DNA of 64,000 nt from Fen-1362 sp049516395 (GCA_049516395.1 JBEKTD010000006.1:62001-126000), one strand, 5' to 3'. Shown: positions 42,962 through 53,404, numbered from the stretch's first letter. The notes: generated from the letters alone by a model not told the origin. Translations and numbers: made by a program.

Positions 42962-45405
42962 CGATTTTCCTGGCAGAACTTGCCCATCAGCATCATCGCT
43001 TTATTGGTCGCCTCCGCCGAGCCGTCCATCTTCGCAAATGCATCCACCAGCGCAACCAAATCCGGGTCCGCAGGCACTCGCCCATAGTGATGAGCCACGT
43101 TTACTATCCCCGCGTCAAGCCCGTATTCCATCGCCTTGGCCACGTAAGCCCTGCAAACCCCAATCCTCCGCCCCGGCAAATCGCGAACCGAATTACTGAT
43201 GCCCAGCGAACAATGCACGCCCTTCATCGCCGAATCGCTTTTTATCTTCTTGATTGCCTCGAATGCCCGGTAAGTATATCCCGGCACCCCCGGCTCCATC
43301 GGCATATCTATCGCCAGCGGGAAAACCGTCGAATCGAAGAAAATCTCCTCCGGCTTAAACCCATACTCCCCCACCGCCTTTTCGTAAATCCGTTTCGCCA
43401 GCGAATACAATTCCTCCATCGAATGCGACCCGCCCGGTCCCGTCGGCTTATCCTCCGTCATCAATAACCCGATGAACGCGTAATCGTAATCCCTCTTCAG
43501 CGGGAAAAATTTCTCCATCGTGTAAATCTTCACAGAGTTAACCAATGGCTGCTTCACCACCTCATCTGTGCTATACCACTCCTTCAACGCCGCGACGAGC
43601 ACGTCATTATTGCCGCTGTCGATACAGATGGGTACACCATTGCTCCACCTGCGCACTAACTTCACATATTCCCGCATCATATTCACCGCCGTCTGCGGGT
43701 CATCCTCGCCGAACGCGTCAACATTCACCGCGATATAATCCGCCCCGTCGTTCGCCTGCGATTCAATCAGCGCCCTGATGTAATTCAAAGGCCCGCTCGG
43801 CTTGGTATAAGCATCAGGCCCCAGCTCCGCCAGTTGTTTCATTATCTGCCCCGTCTTCGGTATCGAGGCGTGGACTGATTCGCCAATCGAAATCAGCGCG
43901 TTCTTCATTGTATGGTCCTTCCCAAACAAATAATTCAGAATCGACGCTGTCTTATCAAGTGCCTTTATCCTCGGCTTATTGATTGTGCGCTTTAGTTTCG
44001 TAATGCCGTATTTTTCAGAAGCCGCTGCGTCGTAAATCAATTCCCCGATGCAAACTCGCTCTAGATTATTCCCGCATTTGCCATCAGCCGTCGCGTCCCC
44101 GCACGGCGCGTTCGCAAGCCCCTTTTCGCATCCGCCCATCGTGCAAAGCCCGAAATTTTCAGGCAAATAACAGTCCCCGCATCCCTCGCAGTCAAATACC
44201 AAATACTTGAACGCCGTCTCATTCGCGTGGAATAATTTATATATCGCGCCTTCCCCTTTTTCTGTCCCCAGCGCAGCCATCGTGCCCCTGAACATCTTGA
44301 ACCCGCGATAATCAGGATTCAAAATCGCCCTGTGCATAAAATTGAAAAACTTATGATGAAACGTCGCCTTCGGCTTCGACAAAGTCCTCTCGCGACCGCT
44401 GTCATCATAAAGATAAAACGCCCTCTTCGCGGGCCAGCACAAATTGTCCTTGTATTGTCCCCACCCGTCGCCAATCTCCGCTGCCCTCTTCAAAATCCCC
44501 GCGAACGTCTCAAAATTACTCACGCCCCCGATATCCACCCCCGCCGCGCCTATCGCCTTATACATCGCCACCTGCTGCGCCGCCCTCTCGATATGCTGCG
44601 ACAAATTCTCCGAATACAGCTTCGCCAGAAACTCATCGCTCACAAAGCACCCCGTCAGCTTCGCATCGTGCATCAACCTCGGTGCCGCCGTCGTCGTGCT
44701 CAAAAGAAAAACGTTGCCGAGTACGGGGATATTTATTTTATGATTATCTAAGTATTTGAACAGCTCCTGCGACTTCTTCCAGTCCCAGCCGACCTGCGTA
44801 ATCAAAAATTTCGCCCCGCACGCAATCTTCTTCTCCATCTTGTAATATTGCTGCATCTGCGATTGCTCTGTGTATTTGAATGGCGACACCGCCGCCCCCG
44901 GGAAAAACTGGTGCACCTTTCCCAAATCCGCTTGTCTCGCCTTTAGATACCCCTCGTTGTTCATGTCCCTGATGACCTGCAATAATCCAATCGAATCCAG
45001 GTCGAAAACGCCCGTCGCTAAAATCGGCTTATCGCCCGTCAGAATCAGCACGCTCTCAACGCCCGAATCTCTCAGCCCCACAAGCGAAGTAACAAGCGAA
45101 TTGGCGTTCTGGTCCTTGCACGAAATATGCGGCACACAATCCAAATCGCCCAGCAGCCCTTCCGCGTTCAACCTGTCAATCGCGTGCCCCGGGTCGATAT
45201 TCACCACCCCGCCCGGATTCTGCGGCAGCATTATCCCCGCGAAATCGAACCCCGCCGGTATCGAATCAGGCCCCGCCTTTTTGTAAGCCGACAAAAACTT
45301 CCCTATCGGCCCAAAGTCGAAATTCGGCCCGCCCGTAAGCTCCGCTACTACTAAAAACCCGGATTTGCTTTCCAGCCGTTCTCTTATCCTTTTCCGCTGC
45401 TCCAT
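42946..45405 (-). CDS. C1-metabolism fusion: MetF + MTHFR C-terminal (MetV-like) + pterin-binding methyltransferase
   Basis: 819 aa with three parts. Residues about 1-310 resemble methylenetetrahydrofolate reductase (VVAELTGGPNFDFGPIGKF, LILTGDKP, FLITQVGWDW). Residues about 340-490 are the Cys-rich MTHFR C-terminal domain (FDCEGCGDCYLPENFGLC, then C residues in GGCEKGLANAPCG and KCGNN). Residues about 495-819 are a pterin-binding, AcsE/MtrH-like methyltransferase domain (ALISIGESVHASIP, IAVNVDAF, PICIDSGNND, GVHCSLGISNSVRDLPGRR). The chain would reduce methylene-THF and pass the methyl group on, as in the Wood-Ljungdahl methyl branch. The corrinoid acceptor is not in the window. The C terminus runs into a heptamer repeat. 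Confidence 0.88.
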   Translation of the reverse strand: MEQRKRIRERLESKSGFLVVAELTGGPNFDFGPIGKFLSAYKKAGPDSIPAGFDFAGIMLPQNPGGVVNIDPGHAIDRLNAEGLLGDLDCVPHISCKDQNANSLVTSLVGLRDSGVESVLILTGDKPILATGVFDLDSIGLLQVIRDMNNEGYLKARQADLGKVHQFFPGAAVSPFKYTEQSQMQQYYKMEKKIACGAKFLITQVGWDWKKSQELFKYLDNHKINIPVLGNVFLLSTTTAAPRLMHDAKLTGCFVSDEFLAKLYSENLSQHIERAAQQVAMYKAIGAAGVDIGGVSNFETFAGILKRAAEIGDGWGQYKDNLCWPAKRAFYLYDDSGRERTLSKPKATFHHKFFNFMHRAILNPDYRGFKMFRGTMAALGTEKGEGAIYKLFHANETAFKYLVFDCEGCGDCYLPENFGLCTMGGCEKGLANAPCGDATADGKCGNNLERVCIGELIYDAAASEKYGITKLKRTINKPRIKALDKTASILNYLFGKDHTMKNALISIGESVHASIPKTGQIMKQLAELGPDAYTKPSGPLNYIRALIESQANDGADYIAVNVDAFGEDDPQTAVNMMREYVKLVRRWSNGVPICIDSGNNDVLVAALKEWYSTDEVVKQPLVNSVKIYTMEKFFPLKRDYDYAFIGLLMTEDKPTGPGGSHSMEELYSLAKRIYEKAVGEYGFKPEEIFFDSTVFPLAIDMPMEPGVPGYTYRAFEAIKKIKSDSAMKGVHCSLGISNSVRDLPGRRIGVCRAYVAKAMEYGLDAGIVNVAHHYGRVPADPDLVALVDAFAKMDGSAEATNKAMMLMGKFCQENRKASV

Positions 45406-45669
45406 CTATCTTTCCTAATAAATGCGTCTAATCTGTGGTCAAGACACGGATTAACACTGATTTACACAGTTTCAATTACTCTCTCTGTGTCCTCTGTGTT
45501 CTCTGTGGCTAAATACACTCTGTGGCTAAGCGTATAACCCAAAATCACCCAAATTTCAATTCAAAAAATCGTGGGGAAGTAGGTGGAGAAGTTCCTTCTT
45601 ATCCTTATCTTGCATACTGTTCTATGCCATGCTACACTCTAATCAAGGTATTGCTGAAGGGATACAATT
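45406..45669. other. Gene-free stretch with CTCTGTG nonamers
   Basis: Degenerate repeats only: ATCTGTGG and GATTTACACAG types at about 45430-45470, then three nonamers CTCTGTGTC, CTCTGTGTT and CTCTGTGGC (45483-45509). The 62-codon frame at 45522 is not supported. Confidence 0.5.
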
Positions 45670-45735
45670 ATGAATTACAAGAAGCGCGACAGAAAACAGT
45701 TAATATCTAACACCGAAGCAATTCTTAATGGCTAA
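45670..45735 (+). CDS. Possible 21-aa leader peptide of the HNH gene
   Basis: The ORF starts at ATG 45670 with AAGGGATACAATT upstream and stops at 45735, overlapping the HNH start by 8 bases. The peptide begins MNYKKRDRKQLIS. The HNH gene has no ribosome site of its own, so coupled translation through this ORF is plausible. Confidence 0.4.
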   Translation: MNYKKRDRKQLISNTEAILNG

Positions 45736-46474
45736 TTCTGATATGCGATATAAAAGCATAATTTCCTACGCCGAGATTATAAAACGCGAAGATCTTATGC
45801 TGCAGCGAGGAATGAATTTTCAAATCAAACATGGCTATTCGATAATCTTGATGAGTGTCAGAAAAGGGGCACCATATAAAGACCGTTGGCACGAAGATTC
45901 GGGCCTCCTTGAATACGAGGGACATGACGAGCCGAAACGGTCCGATATCGATCCGAAGACATTAGACCAGCCGCTTCAGACGTCAGCCGGAACTCTAACT
46001 GAAAACGGCAAGTTTTTCGAGGCGGCTTCCGGGTACAAAGCAGGAAAACGAAAACCTGAGGTTGTCCAAGTATACGAGAAAATAACAGAGGGGATATGGT
46101 GTAATCGAGGAAGATATGAGTTGATTGACGCAACAATTGTGTCTGATGAAGTTAGAAAAGTTTGCAGATTTTTTCTCAGACCCGCAAAGACTCCTCGCGC
46201 AAATGAACCTCTGCTAAAACAAACTCGCGTGATTCCAACGGCGATTAAGGTTGAGGTCTGGAAGCGAGACCAAGGGCATTGCGTTATTTGTGGCAGAAAT
46301 GACAATCTCCATTTTGATCACGATGTTCCTTATTCCAAAGGCGGAAGCAGCATAACTGCTAAAAATGTCCGCCTTCTGTGTGCGAGACATAACCTTTCAA
46401 AGTCCGACAAAATTATGACCTTTGCCCCTTGGCTTACTACCCTCGCATCCGCGTTCTTTTCACGAGCCGGATAA
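45728..46474 (+). CDS. HNH endonuclease with an SRA-like modified-DNA reader domain
   Basis: 248 aa. The N-terminal part (about 15-150) includes ILMSVRKGAPYKDRWHEDSG, then LEYEGHDEPKR, LTENGKFFEAA and VYEKITEGIWCNRGRYELIDA, a pattern found in SRA-type readers of modified bases joined to HNH nucleases. The C-terminal HNH has GHCVICGRNDNLHFDHDVPYSKGG, then NVRLLCARHN, with Cys pairs for zinc. Such proteins can act as modification-dependent restriction enzymes. Activity is inferred. It is followed after 18 bases by a small gene. Confidence 0.8.
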   Translation: MANSDMRYKSIISYAEIIKREDLMLQRGMNFQIKHGYSIILMSVRKGAPYKDRWHEDSGLLEYEGHDEPKRSDIDPKTLDQPLQTSAGTLTENGKFFEAASGYKAGKRKPEVVQVYEKITEGIWCNRGRYELIDATIVSDEVRKVCRFFLRPAKTPRANEPLLKQTRVIPTAIKVEVWKRDQGHCVICGRNDNLHFDHDVPYSKGGSSITAKNVRLLCARHNLSKSDKIMTFAPWLTTLASAFFSRAG

Positions 46475-46492
46475 AAAACGGAGACCACGAAA

Positions 46493-46756
46493 ATGACCCG
46501 GAAAACGTCTGATACTGTAAATCTTACTATTCAAGAATATGCCGCGGTATTCCCGACAGCCAAGATAAAATATACTGAAGAGAAACTAATAGATTGGGCA
46601 CGAGTCGAAGCCAAGCTCCAGAATAAAATGGAATGGACGGAAGAAGGAGCGAGACATTTAACAATGCTTGCGCGAGAATACGGAGAATTTATGCTTCGGA
46701 ACGCACTGTCCCTGGCTAATGTCTTGGGTGTAGAAGATGGTTCGTTGGGTTTATGA
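46493..46756 (+). CDS. Small unknown protein (87 aa) downstream of the HNH gene
   Basis: A good ribosome site (GGAGACCACGAAA) precedes the ATG. The product is mostly helical, with LTIQEYAAVFPTAKIKYTEE and a C-terminal helix MLRNALSLANVLGVEDG. I do not recognise it. The short gap to the HNH gene suggests one transcript, and it might be a partner or control protein. Confidence 0.6.
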   Translation: MTRKTSDTVNLTIQEYAAVFPTAKIKYTEEKLIDWARVEAKLQNKMEWTEEGARHLTMLAREYGEFMLRNALSLANVLGVEDGSLGL

Positions 46757-46831
46757 GCAAGGAAAGGCAGAAACCCCAGGCGACGACATCCTTATGGCCG
46801 ATTTCTCCTGTCAGCCATTCTCGAATCAAAA

Positions 46832-47389
46832 ATGAGATATAATCCGGATATTTATCATCGGCGGTCGATTCGATTAAAGGGATATGATTATTCGCAACGC
46901 GGATATTATTTTGTTACCGTTTGCACACGGGGGCGGTGGTGTGTATTCGGGGATATTGAAAAAGACCGGATGGTTTTGAATGATGCGGGCAAAATGGTCA
47001 GTCGCTGGTGGAATGGATTAAAAAATAAATACGCCAATATTGAAATTGATGAATATGTGGTAATGCCGAATCACTGTCACGGTATTATAAATATTGTCGG
47101 TTCGGTAGGGGCAGACCAATGTGTCTGCCCTAATACTATGGGCGAACACACAGGTTCGCCCCTACAGGGACGGCCAATATATGAAATGATTCGATGGTTT
47201 AAAACAATGACAACCAATGAATATATTCGCAACGTAAAACAAAACCACTGGGAACCGTTTGACGGCAAATTGTGGCAACGCAATTATTATGAACAGATTA
47301 TTCGTGACGAAACATCATTGCGACGTGTTCGCGAATATATCATTAAAAACCCCCGTCAATGGCAGCAGGATAAATTGTTTGCAGAATAA
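46832..47389 (+). CDS. REP-associated tyrosine transposase (RAYT, Y1/IS200-like)
   Basis: 185 aa. HUH single-strand transposase: YYFVTVCTRGR near the start, metal-binding His pair in MPNHCHGIINI, and catalytic Tyr in NYYEQIIRDETSLRRVREYI. No flanking inverted repeats of an IS are seen, as is usual for RAYTs. A 61-bp REP pair lies inside the gene (47105-47165) and is translated as SVGADQCVCPNTMGEHTG and SPLQG, between the HUH motif and the next helix. The catalytic residues are intact. Confidence 0.9.
   Translation: MRYNPDIYHRRSIRLKGYDYSQRGYYFVTVCTRGRWCVFGDIEKDRMVLNDAGKMVSRWWNGLKNKYANIEIDEYVVMPNHCHGIINIVGSVGADQCVCPNTMGEHTGSPLQGRPIYEMIRWFKTMTTNEYIRNVKQNHWEPFDGKLWQRNYYEQIIRDETSLRRVREYIIKNPRQWQQDKLFAE
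47105..47165. repeat. REP pair (BIME-like) inside the RAYT gene
   Basis: Two perfect 8-bp hairpins: GGGCAGAC/GTCTGCCC (47109-47130) and GGGCGAAC/GTTCGCCC (47140-47161). The outer ends GTAGGGG and CCCCTAC are also inverted. This is the classic layout of paired REPs moved by RAYT proteins. Confidence 0.85.
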
Positions 47390-47491
47390 TGCATGTCTCC
47401 TATCGTTTAATCAGATATATCAAAACCTTTTGTGCTTTTTCGTGGCTAAAAAAACAGTGGAATCTGTGTAATCCGTGGCTAAAAACAAAAA

Positions 47492-47516
47492 AAGCCCCGT
47501 GGGTCACACGGGGCTT
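47492..47516 (-). terminator. Terminator of the 16S rRNA gene
   Basis: A perfect 10-bp stem AAGCCCCGTG/CACGGGGCTT with a 5-base loop and A/T runs on both sides (AAAAACAAAAA before, ATCTTTTTT after), so it could act in both directions. It lies about 95 bases past the 3' end of 16S. Confidence 0.85.
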
Positions 47517-47606
47517 ATCTTTTTTCAAGTATAACAGCAAGCCAACAGCAACGAAAATGTCTGACTAATACACTCGCCCCATAAGGGCAAGGTCTAAATA
47601 TATCCT

Positions 47607-49175
<1,569 letters not shown>

Positions 49176-49363
49176 GATTCATCGATCCGCCGGCGATTAA
49201 GTCGCCGAACGGAGGTCGTCTTGTTAATTCTCATCCCGCCCGAAAGCGGGATGAAAGGCTCAACACATTCATTGGCACACACATCGAAAGTGTTGAAAGC
49301 CCTCCAGGCTATGGAGGACCTTACTATATGCACTTTCGTTGCTGTATTTGGCTATACTGTTAA

Positions 49364-49379
49364 CTTGTAAAAGAACAAC
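49364..49379 (-). promoter_or_regulatory. boxA-like antitermination site in the 16S leader
   Basis: The minus strand reads GTTGTTCTTTTACAAG, close to the boxA consensus TGCTCTTTAACAA, about 190 bases before the 16S 5' end. Confidence 0.55.
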
Positions 49380-49444
49380 TTGTGCCTTGTTAAGACACCA
49401 ATGGCCAAGCAACATCGTTGTTAGCTTGACCATCTAGAAAAGCA

Positions 49445-49472
49445 ATTGTACTATAAATACGACCAACGTCAA
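49445..49472 (-). promoter_or_regulatory. rrs: rRNA promoter
   Basis: On the minus strand TTGACG (49467-49472), a 16-base spacer, then TACAAT (49445-49450). Just upstream is an A/T-rich run (49476-49503) like an UP element. Transcription would start about 260 bases before the mature 16S end. Confidence 0.75.
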
Positions 49473-49533
49473 GAGGATAAACAGAAAAAAATAAAAAAAT
49501 TTTGGGGTGGTTTTACTGCGAAGAACACGGTCA

Positions 49534-49561
49534 GTTTTGAGTTTTAAGTGTTGAGTGCTTA
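49534..49561. repeat. Heptamer tandem repeat (4 units)
   Basis: Units are GTTTTGA, GTTTTAA, GTGTTGA and GTGCTTA. The reverse complement closely resembles the tract at 40899-40933. Confidence 0.65.
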
Positions 49562-49697
49562 GTTGCGGAAACGCCGAAGGCGGGTAAACCTCGCAATGAC
49601 CCGGCAATAAAGTTGCCGGGCTAAACAGGAAAGTTTAATTTCGAGAGATTTTAACGGCGGTTTCGAGCCGAGCCGTCGTATCCGTTTTCGCCTTTGA

Positions 49698-51497
49698 CTA
49701 CACCGAGATCTTCGCTGCGCTACGATTGGTGCGGAGGATTTTTTCGAGGGTCGGCAAGAGATAGTCATTGACGACAACGTCCCAGCTCATATTTTTGGCG
49801 ATGCGACGGCCATTTTCAATCATCGCGGTAACTTCGGCGTTGGACTTGGGCAGAAGCATCAGGATTTCATCGGCGACTTCCCGGCTTTCGGCGGCTTCAA
49901 CCAGGTCGCGGTCGGCCCTATTAATCGCAAGAAGGTCTTTGATTTGCGGGAATTGGCCATCGATGGAAGTGTAATCAGCGATGACGACGTTTCGAGTACC
50001 ATCTTTCGAGTGAGAGTTTGTTCCAACAATGGCATCTCTGACAAAGCCGGTACAGCCGGAGACGTTTGTGAAGACGCAGAGGCCGCCAAAGGTGAGGGGC
50101 TCGACGGGGGCGATGCCGAATGGCTCGTAGATGCTCTGGCCGAATTCGACGTCTGTTCCCCTGTGGATATCGATGATTTCCATATCTTCGGGCATTTTGT
50201 TGCCGCAGAGTTTTCTGCTGAAGCCGAACTGGTTGACGAAGACGATTTTTACGCTTTTACTTTTGGCGTTAAATTCCTGAACAGCGGTGTAGAAGACGGC
50301 TTCGCCTCCGGAAAGGTCGGGCCATCCCTCGCGGTGGGCGACGGGCCAGTTGTAGCGTGCTTCCATTTCGAAGATGTCGCAGCTGCGTCTTTGGCAGACC
50401 TCGGTGGTGAGCATATACATCACGGCGGTTTTGCCTTCGCGAGCGAATGCCTCATCGAGGTGTTCAAGGACGCGGAGGTCTCGCCAGAGTCCTTTGCTGC
50501 GGACGAGACGGGTAACGTGCGTGAAGATGAAGTCGGGCGTGTGGCCGAGGAGGTTGAAGCAATATTGCTGGAGTTTGCGTTTGGAGCTGAGTTTTTCCTC
50601 GACGGTGGTTTTGTAGGCGTGAATGCCGTTATAAACGACGCTGATATTTTCGGATTCAAATTCGGGCGAGAGGAACCTCAGCTCATCGGCGACGAGGCCG
50701 CCGACGGCGAAAATGGCGTCACAGTGTTTGGAGGCATCGACGAGCGGGTGTTTGAAGTAGCGGTCCTGCGGACCGAAGACATCCTCGACGTAGAGTTTCT
50801 GCTGGTGCGCTTTTTTGATTACGTTGTAAAACATTGTGTCGTGGCCCGGATGGTCCTCGACGATTTTGCGCATTGTGGCGACTTCGTGGGCGTAGAAGAC
50901 GGTTTTGTAATTGCAGGTCTGGTCAAGCATAGCGGCCATCGCGGCGGGCATACCCATAAACTCGTGTGCGACGACGACGGTTTTGTCCGTGGCGGCGCCG
51001 ATGACTTTGAGGACAGCGAGGGCCGCCGGCGCGAGGCGGACATACTGCTCGAAGTCCCAGAGGTGTTCGTAAAGGTCGCTTTTGATGTCGAACTCTTCGA
51101 ACATCCGAGCTTTTAATTCGTTGACGGGGCCTGGGTCGGCTTTACGAACGTCGATGAGGACGGCTTCGGGCGAGGATTTGATTCCGGTCTGGGAATCGAC
51201 GAAGGTTCGCCTGCCATAGATGATTCCTACGCCGTAGAAGGATTCGATTCTGGAGAAGGCGGAGGCGTAGCCAGTCTGAGTAAGGCCGTCGAACGAAGAG
51301 TAAAGGACTTCGCCGGTGGGTCCGAGCCGGTCGAGAACGGAGCCCTCGGTGGTGAAGAGCGGACCAACAATAATGGAGCGTTCAACGGCGTCGAGGTATG
51401 ACTGGCAGGTGAAAAAGCCTTCCAGCACGGCGCCGATGCCGCCCATTTTATTTGCTGCTTCGTGCGTAACGTGAACAAGAATCGGCCTGATACCCAT
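49698..51497 (-). CDS. Glycogen/starch synthase-like glycosyltransferase
   Basis: 599 aa, GT-B fold. The N terminus ILVHVTHEAANKMGGIGAVLEG matches the glucan-synthase start that binds the nucleotide sugar. HEFMGMPAA, VVYNGIHA, THVTRLVRSKGLWRDL and the C-terminal SIYEPFGIAPVEPLTFGG follow. Parts resemble GT3 (eukaryote-type glycogen synthase) as well as GT5 enzymes, so the exact donor is not certain. I chose ATG 51497 (AGGGGACTTGT upstream) over 51527. Monocistronic by context. Confidence 0.85.
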   Translation of the reverse strand: MGIRPILVHVTHEAANKMGGIGAVLEGFFTCQSYLDAVERSIIVGPLFTTEGSVLDRLGPTGEVLYSSFDGLTQTGYASAFSRIESFYGVGIIYGRRTFVDSQTGIKSSPEAVLIDVRKADPGPVNELKARMFEEFDIKSDLYEHLWDFEQYVRLAPAALAVLKVIGAATDKTVVVAHEFMGMPAAMAAMLDQTCNYKTVFYAHEVATMRKIVEDHPGHDTMFYNVIKKAHQQKLYVEDVFGPQDRYFKHPLVDASKHCDAIFAVGGLVADELRFLSPEFESENISVVYNGIHAYKTTVEEKLSSKRKLQQYCFNLLGHTPDFIFTHVTRLVRSKGLWRDLRVLEHLDEAFAREGKTAVMYMLTTEVCQRRSCDIFEMEARYNWPVAHREGWPDLSGGEAVFYTAVQEFNAKSKSVKIVFVNQFGFSRKLCGNKMPEDMEIIDIHRGTDVEFGQSIYEPFGIAPVEPLTFGGLCVFTNVSGCTGFVRDAIVGTNSHSKDGTRNVVIADYTSIDGQFPQIKDLLAINRADRDLVEAAESREVADEILMLLPKSNAEVTAMIENGRRIAKNMSWDVVVNDYLLPTLEKILRTNRSAAKISV

Positions 51498-51688
51498 ACA
51501 AGTCCCCTTCCCAAAGGTGTGCTTCAACGAAGAGCAGGATTATCCCCTCTCTCTGATTAAAGTATAGGTAACGGAAATCTCAGGGACAAATTGGCGACGA
51601 TTTTTTATGGTGTAAGCGGGGAGAGGCCACTCTCCCTGCAACAGCGGGGTTTTTTATCGGGCTTTCGCTTTGGATTGGGCGGGTTTTG

Positions 51689-52219
51689 TCAACGCAGCCG
51701 GCTTCGGAGATTTTTTATAAGCCCGGAGAGGACCTGCTGCGGGATGTCGGCGATTTCGGGTTCGGGTATTTCGCTAAGGGCGATTCTTTCGAGGATACGG
51801 ACGGCATTTTGGCCATTGGGGATAATTGTTAAAGCTGTCTCTTCGGCCAAGTCAAGCTCGCCGTCCGCCATTTGGCGGATGTAGCTGATAATGCAGGTTG
51901 TAAGCTCGGCGTCGCTGAGGTCGTTTGGTTTTGAAGGGGCTGAGGAGTAATTTTTGGGAGCGGCGCCTTCTTCGGGGACATTGGTTTCGTTGAGGATTTC
52001 CCGCTGGAGTCGTGCTTCTTCGGCGAGCATTTTACGATGTTTAACCTCGTCGTCGGTGTCAAGAGGGGCGAGTCGAAGCTCGTCGTCGGGCTGGGCGGGT
52101 TTGTTCGCGGGGACGTAAACTTTGTTGTGGCAGGCGGGGCATTTGCCCCATTTTCCGCCGGCGGTATCAGGGGCTTCTATTTTTTTGCCGCAATGTTCGC
52201 AGTGAAAAGATATTCCCAT
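51689..52219 (-). CDS. Zinc-ribbon protein of unknown function
   Basis: 176 aa. An N-terminal CxxC...CxxC ribbon (FHCEHCGKKIEAP and WGKCPACHNKVYVP, about 6-36) is followed by a Pro/Asp-rich linker and a helical C-terminal part (DAELTTCIISYIRQMADGEL). Proteins with this head are frequent in Planctomycetota, but their role is not known. ATG 52219 has GAGGTAACAAA upstream, lying within the 3' end of queF. Confidence 0.75.
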   Translation of the reverse strand: MGISFHCEHCGKKIEAPDTAGGKWGKCPACHNKVYVPANKPAQPDDELRLAPLDTDDEVKHRKMLAEEARLQREILNETNVPEEGAAPKNYSSAPSKPNDLSDAELTTCIISYIRQMADGELDLAEETALTIIPNGQNAVRILERIALSEIPEPEIADIPQQVLSGLIKNLRSRLR

Positions 52220-52223
52220 TTTG

Positions 52224-52598
52224 TTACCTCTGACCAAGATTGTTTTTTTTGTTCTTACTATATTCTGCCGTCACGTCGGTAGTAATGCCGCCGCGGGGGG
52301 TGAATTTGGAAGTTACCTTCACCCACCTCGGCTTACAGACAACAATTAAATCGTCGAGGATTTGGTTTGTCAACGCCTCATAAAAAATGCCCTTGTTGCG
52401 GTAGCTTTGCATATAGAGCTTGAGAGATTTGAGTTCAATGCAGGTTTTATCGGGGCAGTACTCGATTGTGATTTCGCCGAAGTCGGGCTGGGCGGTTTTC
52501 GGACAGACACTGGTAAATTCGGGGCAGCGGATGGTAATACAATAATTACGCTTCGGGGAAGGGTTATCGAACAGTTCCAGTTTTGGCTTTTCGCTCAT
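52224..52598 (-). CDS. queF: NADPH-dependent preQ0 reductase QueF
   Basis: 124 aa, the short (YkvM-type) form. It reduces the nitrile of preQ0 to preQ1 for queuosine. The catalytic Cys lies in FTSVCPKTAQPDFG, followed by ELKSLKLYMQSYRNKGIFYE. It is divergent from queC and queE, which make preQ0. Confidence 0.96.
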   Translation of the reverse strand: MSEKPKLELFDNPSPKRNYCITIRCPEFTSVCPKTAQPDFGEITIEYCPDKTCIELKSLKLYMQSYRNKGIFYEALTNQILDDLIVVCKPRWVKVTSKFTPRGGITTDVTAEYSKNKKNNLGQR

Positions 52599-52669
52599 TT
52601 CTTAATTCTCGCAAAAGCTTTTTAATTAGTATAATATAAATACACTCGCAATTCAATAAGGAGCCTAAA

Positions 52670-53395
52670 ATGGCAGAAGATAAAGCGGTTGTGCTGTTAA
52701 GCGGGGGGCTGGATTCAGCCACGACGCTGGCGATAGCAAAACAGTCGGGATTTTCGTTATACGCCCTGACGTTCCGGTATGGTCAGCGACACCAGTGCGA
52801 GATTGACGGAGCCAAGCAGGTGGCAAGGTCGATAGGAGTGGCTGAGCACAAGGTCATCCCGATAGATATGGGGAGCATCGGCGGGTCTGCGCTGACGGAC
52901 CTGACGATTGAAGTGCCCAAAGACCGGGAGGGTCTTGGCCAGCCGGGTGATGTGATACCGCTGACATACGTTCCGGCGCGGAATACGATATTCTTGAGCT
53001 ATGCGCTGGCGTGGGCGGAAGTGCTAAAGGCATTCGATATTTTTCTTGGCGTCAACGCGACGGACTTCAGCGGGTATCCCGATTGCAGACATGATTACAT
53101 ACAGGCATTCGAGACAATGGCAAACCTAGCGACGGCTGCGGGGACACAGAAGAAGGGGAGCTTTAAAATTCACACGCCGATTATCAATATGACCAAGGGG
53201 CAAACGATACTGGCAGGAATGAAACTGGGTGTGGATTACTCGCTGACGCACAGTTGCTATGACCCGGACAGGGAAGGCAGAAGCTGCGGCAGATGCGATT
53301 CGTGCCGGATTCGGCTGAAGGGCTTCCACGACGCGGGACTCAAAGACCCCATTTATTATGTCCGCGGCATCGTTGACGCCCAAAAAACGGCTTAG
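52670..53395 (+). CDS. queC: 7-cyano-7-deazaguanine synthase QueC
   Basis: 241 aa. It makes preQ0 from 7-carboxy-7-deazaguanine with ATP and ammonia. The PP-loop is VLLSGGLDSATTLAIA (8-23), YVPARNTIFLSYALAWAE follows, and the zinc site is C in THSCYDPDREGRSCGRCDSC. queE follows after 9 bases. Confidence 0.97.
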   Translation: MAEDKAVVLLSGGLDSATTLAIAKQSGFSLYALTFRYGQRHQCEIDGAKQVARSIGVAEHKVIPIDMGSIGGSALTDLTIEVPKDREGLGQPGDVIPLTYVPARNTIFLSYALAWAEVLKAFDIFLGVNATDFSGYPDCRHDYIQAFETMANLATAAGTQKKGSFKIHTPIINMTKGQTILAGMKLGVDYSLTHSCYDPDREGRSCGRCDSCRIRLKGFHDAGLKDPIYYVRGIVDAQKTA

Positions 53396-53404
53396 CGCAG
53401 GGCA

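Larger units (their letters stand above)
49176..49697. other. 16S leader and promoter region
   Basis: A gene-free stretch of about 520 bp. It holds the 16S leader with a boxA-like site, the rRNA promoter with an A/T-rich upstream element, and a heptamer tract (49534-49561). No ORF is supported. Confidence 0.6.

Noticed and set aside
45522..45710. 62-codon ORF
   Set aside because: There is no ribosome site, the composition is odd, and it overlaps the better-supported 21-codon leader in another frame.
49944..51116. 390-codon plus-strand ORF
   Set aside because: It is antisense to the glycogen-synthase-like gene, whose motifs are strong. The long frame comes from codon bias.
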